A stretch of 64,000 bases of DNA from NCBI GenBank assembly GCA_963922415.1, contig CAWUIP010000006.1, positions 1 to 64,000 of the forward strand, in the 5' to 3' direction. Numbering within the stretch: the stretch's first letter is position 1; each line of letters begins with the position of its first letter. The notes beneath the pieces are model-generated. The model was not told the origin of the DNA. It searched no databases and worked only from the letters and a program-made list of their open reading frames with translations. This document shows, one piece after another, positions 41,995-49,460 of this stretch. Source of the stretch: Aliishimia sp963922415 (GTDB taxonomy: Bacteria > Pseudomonadota > Alphaproteobacteria > Rhodobacterales > Rhodobacteraceae). A program made the position numbers and the translations under genes.

Positions 41995-42953
41995 TTGCGA
42001 ACCGCTCCGAAGGTGATCCCGCGCAAGAGGTGCTTGCGCAGCAGAATGGTGAAGATCATGACGGGCAACAGGAAGAGTGTGACCCCCGCAGCAATGGCGG
42101 GCCAGTCCAGACCGCCGACGCCAATGATCGTTGGTATGAAGGGAGGTGCCGTTTGCGCGCTTGCCGTGGTCAACAGGACGGCGAAGGCATATTCGTTCCA
42201 AGCAAAGATCAAACAGAAGATCGCAGTTGATGCGATGCCTGTGGCAGCCTGTGGCAGCACAACTTTGTAGAACGCCTGAAAGCGCGTGTAGCCATCAATC
42301 AGCGCGGCTTCTTCGTACTCTGTTGGAATCCCATCGATAAAGCTTTTCAAAAGCCAAACCGCGAGCGAAATGTTCACGCCTGTGTACAGCAGGATCATCC
42401 CCAGATGCGTATCGCTGAGGCCAAGCTGCCGGTACATCAAAAAGATCGGGATCGCGACCGCAATCGGCGGCATCATGCGCGTGCTCAGAATGAAAAAGAG
42501 TAAATCGTCGGCCAGCGGGATTTTGAAGCGGCTGAAGGCATAAGCCGCCAACGTGCCCAGAAACACACTCAGAAAGGTCGAGCCGAACCCGATGATCACA
42601 GAGTTCAAAAAACGCTGACCAAACTTGGACGGCCCAACGATGACCATATCGTACTGGCGCACGATCTCATCGGCCCAGGTTTCAGGCGGGTTTGCATCGA
42701 GAAACTCGGGCGTCTGACGGGTCCGCGTGGTGAATAGATTCACATACCCCTCAAGCGTCGGTTGGAAACCTGCCTCGCTATCGCCCCCGATGATGAATTT
42801 GGGGGGATAACTGATCGCGTCAGCGGGGCTTTTGAAACCGGTCAGCGCGATCCAAACAAGCGGGATCATTGTAATAAGCGCGTAAAGGATAACCAGGGTT
42901 CCAGCAAACCACTTGCTGCGGTTAGATGGCTCTGTGACGGAAAAACTGCTCAT
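41991..42953 (-). CDS. CUT1-type ABC transporter permease (MalG/GlpQ-like)
   Basis: This is a 320-residue permease. Its N-terminal span (WFAGTLVILYALITMIPLVW) is followed by an enlarged periplasmic loop (about residues 50-100) and the docking loop IPTEYEEAALIDGYTRFQAF. Six spans are predictable. The start at 42953 overlaps the upstream permease stop by ATGA with GAAAG in front. It forms the channel with the next gene. Confidence 0.87.
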   Translation of the reverse strand: MSSFSVTEPSNRSKWFAGTLVILYALITMIPLVWIALTGFKSPADAISYPPKFIIGGDSEAGFQPTLEGYVNLFTTRTRQTPEFLDANPPETWADEIVRQYDMVIVGPSKFGQRFLNSVIIGFGSTFLSVFLGTLAAYAFSRFKIPLADDLLFFILSTRMMPPIAVAIPIFLMYRQLGLSDTHLGMILLYTGVNISLAVWLLKSFIDGIPTEYEEAALIDGYTRFQAFYKVVLPQAATGIASTAIFCLIFAWNEYAFAVLLTTASAQTAPPFIPTIIGVGGLDWPAIAAGVTLFLLPVMIFTILLRKHLLRGITFGAVRK

Positions 42954-43897
42954 CTTTCTTTCACCTTGTTGAGGGCCTTCACGTAAATGCTGGCCAGGCC
43001 AAACACCGTCACAAACAGGATGATCGCATAGGCCGACGCATAGCCCGTGCGCCACTTCTCGAACGCTTCGCGCTTGAGATTGATCGAGGTCAGTTCGGTC
43101 GTGGAGCCAGGGCCGCCGCCGGTGAGCTGAACAACGAGGTCGAACATCTTGAAGTTCTCAATGCCGCGAAAGAGGACCGCGAGCATCAGGAACGGCAGCA
43201 CCATCGGCACTGTGATGGTAAAGAACTGACGCAGTTTAGAGGCTCGGTCGACCTCGGCAGCCTCGTAAATGTAGTCGGGGATGCTGCGCAAACCCGCGAG
43301 GCAGATCAACATGACAAAGGGCGTCCACATCCAGGTATCCACGATCACAATCGACCACGGGGCGAGGTTAACCTGGCCCAACATCTCGAAGCTCGAAGGA
43401 TCTTTTCCAGAGAAGAACGCAATGATGTAGTTAAAGAGCCCGATCTGCGGCTGATAGAGAAATTTCCAGAAATTGCCCACCACAGCCGGCGAGAGCATCA
43501 TTGGTAAGACAATAATCGTCGTCCACAGGTCGTTGCCTTTGAATTTCTTGTTGATCAGCCACGCCAGCGCAAAGCCGATCAGGACCTGAAAGAAGATGGT
43601 CCAAATCAAAAAATGCGCCGTGGCCTGCATATTGAGCCAAATGTCGCTGTCGGTCAGGATACGCTCATAGTTGCGCAGACCGATCCACTCGGGTTCCCGG
43701 TTTATCCGGTTTGCTTTGTAGTTCGTAAAGCTGAGCCGGATCGTCCAGATCAACGGAAAGATGTTGATCGCCAGCAGCAGGAAAATTGTTGGCGCCACGA
43801 AGATCCAGGCAATCGCCCGGTCCGAAAGCCCCTTGATTTTGCGCGCAACTGGCGCGGGCGTTGCCGCCGCAACGCGATCGATTGTCCGGTCAGACAT
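42950..43897 (-). CDS. CUT1-type ABC transporter permease (MalF/GlpP-like)
   Basis: This is a 315-residue permease. A cytoplasmic N-terminus (about 25 residues) is followed by IAWIFVAPTIFLLLAINIFP and six spans, with the ATPase-docking loop IPDYIYEAAEVDRASKLRQF. It lies about 100 bp after the binding-protein gene, with a strong hairpin in between. Confidence 0.87.
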   Translation of the reverse strand: MSDRTIDRVAAATPAPVARKIKGLSDRAIAWIFVAPTIFLLLAINIFPLIWTIRLSFTNYKANRINREPEWIGLRNYERILTDSDIWLNMQATAHFLIWTIFFQVLIGFALAWLINKKFKGNDLWTTIIVLPMMLSPAVVGNFWKFLYQPQIGLFNYIIAFFSGKDPSSFEMLGQVNLAPWSIVIVDTWMWTPFVMLICLAGLRSIPDYIYEAAEVDRASKLRQFFTITVPMVLPFLMLAVLFRGIENFKMFDLVVQLTGGGPGSTTELTSINLKREAFEKWRTGYASAYAIILFVTVFGLASIYVKALNKVKER

Positions 43898-43923
43898 GTG
43901 CTCAGCTCAATGATGTTGAATCT

Positions 43924-43948
43924 GCGCCGGGATCAATGACCCCGGCGC
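43924..43948 (-). terminator. Intercistronic hairpin after polyol binding-protein gene
   Basis: GCGCCGGG (43924-43931) and CCCGGCGC (43941-43948) form a perfect 8-bp stem with a 9-nt loop. There is no U-run after it on the transcribed strand, so mRNA protection is more likely than termination. Confidence 0.6.
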
Positions 43949-43995
43949 GAAGTCGCGTTGTGTTGCGAGCAGCGCCCGCAAACGCGGCCGGGAGG

Positions 43996-45315
43996 TTACA
44001 GCTTGCCTTCGTCTTCGAAGACTTCTGTCCAGTCTTCGATCAACTTATCCAGCGCCTCCTGAGCCGTGCCCTGATCGGCAACGACAAAGTCATGAACACG
44101 CTTCTGCATCGCAAGAAGAAGTTCCGCGTAAGCAGGCTCCTGCCAGAAGTCCTGCACGCCATCCATGGCTTCTAGGAAGTCGCCAGCAAACGGCTGGCTG
44201 TCCACAAAGCCGGGGTCCTGCAGAACCGAGTTATGGGCAGAGTAGCCGCCAAGCGCCCACCACTTTGCCTGCACATCTGGTTGAGAAAACCACTTGATGT
44301 ATTCAAGTGCGGCGTCCTGCTTGTCCGAATAGCTCACCACGGAGATGCCCTGACCACCCAGGGTAGATGCCGCAATGTTCTGTGGCGGGTTCACGAAGAA
44401 GTCGATTTTGTCGCCTCCGGTCGCCGGATCGGCATAAAGACCCGGGAAGAACGCAAACCAGTTCATGGCCATAGCCACCTGACCAGACTTAAACGCATCA
44501 AGGCTCTCACCCATGTAAGAGTTTGTGTAGCCGGGAGGTGTCGCCGTTTCATAGAAGGTCTTGTAGAACTCAAGCGCCTCAACGGCCTCAGGCGAGTTCA
44601 CTGCCCCTTCCATATCGTACGTGCCAGGCTCGTTTTCGTACTTAAAGCCCCATGGATACAGCGCCGATGTGACGCCCATTGTGATCCCTTCAGAGCCACG
44701 CTCTGTAAAGATCGCCGCGCCGTATACTTTCTTGCCGTCGATCTCGCGCTCTTGGAAGAACTGCGCAATCTGCAAAAGCTCTTTTTGCGTTTGTGGCTCG
44801 CGTAACTCTTGTCCTGTTGCGTCCTTATAGGCCGCTTGGATATCTTCGCGCTCAAACCAATCTTTGCGGTAGAACCAGCCGTTGGCGTCGCCCATAGCTG
44901 GCAACGCATAGTAGTTCGGCGTTCCTTTTGGCCATGTCGAATAGGCGTAGACGGTCGCAGGCGCGAAATCGTCCATTGAAATGCCTTCGTTGTCGAAGAA
45001 ATCGTTCAGTTTCACGTAATGGCCATTCTCGGCCCCACCACCGATCCACTGGCTGTCGCCGATCAGCAGGTCGCAAAGCTGACCGCCAGAGTTAAGTTCG
45101 TTGAGCATCCGGTCCGCAAAGTTGGGCCAAGGCACAAACTCAAAATTCATGCTATGGCCGGACTGGGCCTCAAACTCTTTGCTGAGTTCGACCAATGCGT
45201 TCGCCGGATCCCAAGCTGCCCAGCAAAGCGTCAGATCTTCAGCTTGCGCGGAGCTGGCGACGCCTGTTGCAGCGATCGCAATGGCGCTTGCGCTCGCAAA
45301 TTTCGAATATGACAT
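43996..45315 (-). CDS. CUT1-type ABC transporter substrate-binding protein
   Basis: This is a 439-residue periplasmic protein of the MalE/UgpB type. Residues 1-25 form a signal peptide ending VASSAQA. The mature part begins EDLTLCWAAWDPANALVELS and shows WPNFADRMLNELNSGGQLCD, AMAMNWFAFFPGL and YIKWFSQPDVQAKWWALGG. It has three Cys-free lobes apart from the early LCW and LCDLL. GGGAGGAT precedes the ATG. It is the first gene of the eleven-gene operon, 65-80 bp downstream of two LacI-type palindromes. The ligand is unknown; sugars and polyols are usual for the family. Confidence 0.87.
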   Translation of the reverse strand: MSYSKFASASAIAIAATGVASSAQAEDLTLCWAAWDPANALVELSKEFEAQSGHSMNFEFVPWPNFADRMLNELNSGGQLCDLLIGDSQWIGGGAENGHYVKLNDFFDNEGISMDDFAPATVYAYSTWPKGTPNYYALPAMGDANGWFYRKDWFEREDIQAAYKDATGQELREPQTQKELLQIAQFFQEREIDGKKVYGAAIFTERGSEGITMGVTSALYPWGFKYENEPGTYDMEGAVNSPEAVEALEFYKTFYETATPPGYTNSYMGESLDAFKSGQVAMAMNWFAFFPGLYADPATGGDKIDFFVNPPQNIAASTLGGQGISVVSYSDKQDAALEYIKWFSQPDVQAKWWALGGYSAHNSVLQDPGFVDSQPFAGDFLEAMDGVQDFWQEPAYAELLLAMQKRVHDFVVADQGTAQEALDKLIEDWTEVFEDEGKL

Positions 45316-45379
45316 TCAATCCTCCCGTTTGATCACCGCGCTCATTTTCCATCGAATCGCGGCCTATCATCACGCTATC

Positions 45380-45425
45380 TGAGGTACGCACCTCAAGTCT
45401 AGGCCAATCTGATGTACGCCCCTCA
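45380..45425. promoter_or_regulatory. Pair of LacI-type operators upstream of the polyol operon
   Basis: TGAGGTACGCACCTCA (45380-45395) and TGATGTACGCCCCTCA (45410-45425) are two copies of a CG-centred palindrome exactly 30 bp apart, about three helical turns, so bound dimers lie on one DNA face. A further TGCGTACC half-site is at 45439-45446. On the reverse strand a possible -35 (TTGAGG) lies in the distal copy and a -10-like TAGACT between them. Confidence 0.72.
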
Positions 45426-45799
45426 AAAAGTGATAGACTGCGTACCAAGCATTTGATTTATCGAAATAACCTGGGATCCTGGAATTTAGCCTCTTGCGTA
45501 GCCCACTGATCGACCAAGCACCTGCTCGTCCAAAAAGTGTTGGGTCCCGGTGCACCAGACGCATCGTAGCAACCCAGCCATAGGCACTGAACCTGCAACA
45601 GCACGTGCGGCTGCAACCAATTGGGTGGGAGGTTCCCGCTCCCACCCGCGCTGCAATACGCGACGGCGGTTTGAAACGGCCACGGCAGCAAAGGCGACTT
45701 TTGATTTAGCAGAGTTGGCCGAAGCGGGCCAAAGCCATTGCGCATTGGGGCTGCGTCATCTGGCGATGGGTCGCAATCTGCACGCCACCCCAAGAGCAT
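45426..45799. other. Intergenic region with a 9-bp hairpin
   Basis: No gene recognised. At 45623-45647 GGGTGGGAG and CTCCCACCC form a perfect 9-bp stem around GTTCCCG. There is no U-tract on either side. It separates the polyol operon promoter from the cell-wall hydrolase gene, whose 3' end is at 45800; small open frames here have no convincing ribosome sites. Confidence 0.5.
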
Positions 45800-47695
45800 T
45801 CAGGCAATATCCTTGTAAAACTTATGTAACCCGTCGTTTACAACCATATTTGCTGGCACAACCCAATCTGGATTCACATCGTGATTGTGATAGTGGTGCG
45901 CCCCTTCAAGCGGTTGTGGCGCTTCAGGGTCCGCCAAGCGTTCCGCAATATACTGCTGCGCGAATGCCAGCGCTTTGTCGTATCCCGCCTGATCAGAACC
46001 CGGCAGCGCCTCTAGTCGGCGACGCGCCGACGTACCGGGGTTCCAGCACGAAAACTGTTTGTGTTTCAGACACGTCCCAGCAATCGATCCGTCAGAGCGG
46101 TAACCGTTGATGAAACGATTAAGGATCACGTCGGCAACGTTCTTTATTTGATCCTCGCTTGTCGCGACAGTTGAAATCTCGCCATACAACGTGCGCGCCA
46201 TAATGTCTTCGTCACTGCCCGAGACATCTGCGGTCGTTTTACCTGCAAGCACTCGAATGTCTGCAATGTTCTCGATCTTGAAAGGTGCGCGCGTTACAGC
46301 GTCCGATTGGTTCCCCCCCAAACCAATATAGTGAACGCCATCACCCGCCCATTCGACAAAGAAGTTCACATGGCTAATCCGGCTCGTGCCCTGATTGCCA
46401 GCGGTCATAACCACTGCGCCTTGGGGCACATTGGACCCGTCTTTTGCCGGAAGCGAGGCATCGCCCCACTTGCGCCAGTTCGCGGCCGCGGCAGCGCCTG
46501 CTGGCGGTTTGCCACCCGCTTTCTTTATACAAGCCGCGACAAACGCGCCGCACCAATGCGTAAGCTCACCATCTGCGCCAATCGCAATAGAGCCGTTCGG
46601 AAAATCAGTCGCCTCAAAGTACTCTTTGGCGCGCGTAAACCCTGGATCGGTCTGTTCCGTCCATCCGCCGTCTTGCTGCCAATCGCCAAACTCTTGATCC
46701 GCTTCGCCAAACGCGGCAGCCATGCGGTCAGAATACTCGATCGCGAAACCAGGCAGATGCAAGTTCACCAGTTCGCGTGCATACGCAAGTGCCGGTGCAA
46801 GCACGTCGCGGCAGGTGTCCAGGAAGGTGCTGATGCGTGTCAGGCCGCCAACCGTGCCGCCGGTTGTCTTCAACGGCCCCAGGTAACTCGCTCTGTTCTT
46901 AAACAAGGCCACAAGTTCTGGAGCAGTGTCGCTCCAGCTGTTCGAATCTCGAACAATCGTTTTGATAAACTTGGACAGACCGGAGCCATCGCGCTCCAGT
47001 TTAATGACTTCCGCTGCAGCCTTGGCCCCAATCAAATGCGCCAGGAATAGATCCAAAAATCGCGCAACATAGGGATCGTCAGCGCTCCCCCCCAACGAAA
47101 CGCCCATCGCCTTCCAGTTTTGGCGCGTATGCCATGCAGCGCACCGCATTTGAGGCAGTGCCAACTCCTTTAGAAACGGGCCAGACCAGCTTAGCCTTGC
47201 CCCTTCGACGGCAAGAAATGCGTCCCACTGTGCTGTCGTGACACAGAACGGCCCTTTGGCGTCTGGATCAGGAATTGGATTATTGACGGGGTAGTCGTCT
47301 TCCGCGGGGTCTTGGCTTAGATCGACCTGGTTTTCGATCAGAAATAGGGCAATGAGATATTCGGCGGCAATCTTGATACCGATGGTGCCGGATACATCAA
47401 TTTCATTGCGCACTGCCCCAAACGTGACGGCCTTTGAGGATATGACTTGTGGCGGGCTTGGGATGGGATCGCCAATAGCCCAAGCCGGCATCCAGCCCTC
47501 ATTGAAATGTCCCGTTCCATTATCGTCTTCGTGGTTTTCTACAAAAACCCAATCTTCCGATTCAAACGCGGATGGACGCAACCTTAGGTACGGAAGTGCA
47601 TCCAACTGCACCCCGTCTTTGCTTGGCCCATCGACGTAAAGAGCCGCAATGTCGCCATCCGGGCCCAAAAAATTCACTTCAAAAATGCTGACCAT
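45800..47695 (-). CDS. Two-domain cell-wall hydrolase (NlpC/CHAP-like amidase plus SleB-like domain)
   Basis: This is a 631-residue protein. Residues 1-80 look beta-rich and 150-340 are an unrecognised helical region. Around 375-480 is a cysteine peptidase/amidase domain of the TIGR02594 type: catalytic Cys in THWCGAFVAACIKKAGG (about 382), His in RISHVNFFVEW (about 442), and the family end GLGGNQSDAVTRAPF. From about 495 to the end is a Hydrolase_2/SleB-like domain (MARTLYGEIST with the catalytic Glu near 506, KQFSCWNPGTS, EGAHHYHNHDVNPDWV). Both domains cut peptidoglycan, in the stem peptide and the glycan respectively. There is no signal peptide, so export must use another route or the enzyme acts after lysis. 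The start overlaps the lipoprotein gene stop (TGATG). Confidence 0.75.
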   Translation of the reverse strand: MVSIFEVNFLGPDGDIAALYVDGPSKDGVQLDALPYLRLRPSAFESEDWVFVENHEDDNGTGHFNEGWMPAWAIGDPIPSPPQVISSKAVTFGAVRNEIDVSGTIGIKIAAEYLIALFLIENQVDLSQDPAEDDYPVNNPIPDPDAKGPFCVTTAQWDAFLAVEGARLSWSGPFLKELALPQMRCAAWHTRQNWKAMGVSLGGSADDPYVARFLDLFLAHLIGAKAAAEVIKLERDGSGLSKFIKTIVRDSNSWSDTAPELVALFKNRASYLGPLKTTGGTVGGLTRISTFLDTCRDVLAPALAYARELVNLHLPGFAIEYSDRMAAAFGEADQEFGDWQQDGGWTEQTDPGFTRAKEYFEATDFPNGSIAIGADGELTHWCGAFVAACIKKAGGKPPAGAAAAANWRKWGDASLPAKDGSNVPQGAVVMTAGNQGTSRISHVNFFVEWAGDGVHYIGLGGNQSDAVTRAPFKIENIADIRVLAGKTTADVSGSDEDIMARTLYGEISTVATSEDQIKNVADVILNRFINGYRSDGSIAGTCLKHKQFSCWNPGTSARRRLEALPGSDQAGYDKALAFAQQYIAERLADPEAPQPLEGAHHYHNHDVNPDWVVPANMVVNDGLHKFYKDIA

Positions 47696-48975
47696 CAATT
47701 TGCCTTTTCAAACGACTTTGGCGAAACACGGCGGAGCAAATTGGGGGTTAGTTGACCGCTCAAATCTCCAAGCCCAGGGAACGAGTCAGGCACATTACCC
47801 TCAACTCGCAGGGTTTTTAGGAAGTTTCGAACATCTTCATCTGCGAGAGGTTTGCTAAAAAGCGCGGAAATGGCATCGCGATTTTCGTCGTCCGTTCCCA
47901 TTTTTCTGAGTGTGGCGGCCACCAACGTGTTCACAATACCGGCACCATCATTAGACCCATGTGCCAAATTTTCATAGATGTTGCTAAACTTCGTCGCATC
48001 GCAAGGCTGCGCCTGAATCTCGGCCTGAATGGATTCCCACTCTGCGGTCGACAGTTTGTTGTCACCATCGCTCAGCGCAGCCTTCCATTGATGCAGCATC
48101 TTCACAGTGGAAACGGTCGCTCTATCGGCCTTTCCTGTGACCTTGATGCACCCCGCCTTTTGGATGGCCTCTACATGCGATTTGTCAAACCCCGGTTCGG
48201 AAAATAGCGCGGAGAAAGTCGGCACCGCGCCTTGGTTCCGGCGCGGCGGCGTCGCCGGGTCCTTGGGTTTTGGCCGATTGATGAAAGCGGCTTGCTCGCG
48301 TGCGGCCTTGTCTAAATCAGGGATCGGATTGCCGTTCACGGCAGCGACTGCGTATTCATTCGCAGTCAAAACAATCGTTTGTGGCGTACAGATGCGAAGA
48401 TATCCGCGCAGCGCATAGGTCGCGTCCGCAAAAGTCGGATACTCAAGCCCTGAGAATTCCTTTCTGAACGCCGCACGCCGCGCGTAAACGAGCTTCTTGA
48501 TCGTTGAACTTTCGAGACCGGTCAAAATAGCATTGTTGTAGGCATCGTAGATTGAATTCGCAAAACCAAGCACTTGGGCGATGTTGCGGATGCCCCGTTC
48601 GCTGACGGACCCCAGCCCGGTTGCCAAAGTGTTCACAGCCGTAGCGCCGCTTCGGAACGTACTGGCTTCGATTCGCTGACGGTCGATCCACGCCAAGTAC
48701 CCGTCACACCGCAAGTCGATGTCGTTAAATCCTGTCCGCACGAGCGTGTTTTTGGAGGCGCAGGTGATTTGGCCCTTTTCATTGGCTTGTTGCAGCGGAT
48801 TGGCCTGCTTGCACAGCTCGGCGTAGTATTTCTGGAGGTCCTGGGTCGCTTTCGTCGTGCCCGGAGTGTACAGATTCAGCCCCGCACCGGTGTCAAAATA
48901 GCCGTTTCCAGTCGGGTTACCGCACCCGACCAACCCTAGAAACGCGGCCCCGAAAACAAACGTAGAAATGCGCAT
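47695..48975 (-). CDS. Predicted lipoprotein coupled to cell-wall hydrolase
   Basis: This is a 426-residue protein with a lipoprotein signal (MRISTFVFGAAFLGLVGCGN; lipobox LVGC, Cys18) and no other membrane span. The mature chain is alpha-rich with several Cys (CKQANPLQQ, ITCASKN, LRCDGYLAW, RICTPQ, GCIKVTG, QPCDATK), pointing to disulphides in the periplasm. I do not recognise the family. The region around 260-300 (FDKSHVEAIQKAGCIKVTGK) is spaced like a peptidoglycan-binding-type helix repeat, but this is weak. It is the first gene of a two-gene operon with the hydrolase; the 1-bp overlap implies co-translation. It could anchor, chaperone or restrain the hydrolase. Confidence 0.65.
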   Translation of the reverse strand: MRISTFVFGAAFLGLVGCGNPTGNGYFDTGAGLNLYTPGTTKATQDLQKYYAELCKQANPLQQANEKGQITCASKNTLVRTGFNDIDLRCDGYLAWIDRQRIEASTFRSGATAVNTLATGLGSVSERGIRNIAQVLGFANSIYDAYNNAILTGLESSTIKKLVYARRAAFRKEFSGLEYPTFADATYALRGYLRICTPQTIVLTANEYAVAAVNGNPIPDLDKAAREQAAFINRPKPKDPATPPRRNQGAVPTFSALFSEPGFDKSHVEAIQKAGCIKVTGKADRATVSTVKMLHQWKAALSDGDNKLSTAEWESIQAEIQAQPCDATKFSNIYENLAHGSNDGAGIVNTLVAATLRKMGTDDENRDAISALFSKPLADEDVRNFLKTLRVEGNVPDSFPGLGDLSGQLTPNLLRRVSPKSFEKAN

Positions 48976-49460
48976 TTACCTAGCTCCATGAACACCTCAA
49001 CCTGTGGATAACTTGGCGCGCCTTGCAACACTCAATGTTCCAAAGGTCCAACATTAGGTGCCGTTGCGCATCAGTCGATTGCAAGAAATGGCACATGTTG
49101 TGTGTCCTTGGATGACACAAGCAATTAATTGAATTGTTCAAGCTCTGCGGGCAAGGGCTCACGCATAGAGTGTAAGGGGGTTTCAACGCTGCGTGACACC
49201 GAATCGTTTGAGAATGGCTGCATGTGCTCCGCCAAAATTGCCGTCCGCGGTACTGTCACACTCATAGAGAGGCACAAACATGAACGGCAAACCCCAAGAA
49301 CTCTCCGCCGATGTCAATCTGTGAAACACCCCGCGGTACGACCGCCCCGGACAAATATCTTCGTAACGCGGATACCGACAAACCCAAGCCGGTGCTCCCT
49401 GAGTTGCTCTGCACCACAGAGCTGAAAAGACGGATCTGCTTTTTTGAGGCTGCAGCGCGT
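48976..49460. other. Intergenic region between lipoprotein and RND genes
   Basis: No gene recognised. It holds the promoter side of the lipoprotein gene (AT-rich stretch near 49115-49135) and the 3' side of the RND gene. A 14-codon frame with ribosome site at about 49280 is too small to support. Confidence 0.5.

Noticed and set aside
45458..46110. Small overlapping frames in the gap before the hydrolase gene
   Set aside because: No ribosome sites, no recognisable families, and one crosses the coding end of the hydrolase gene.
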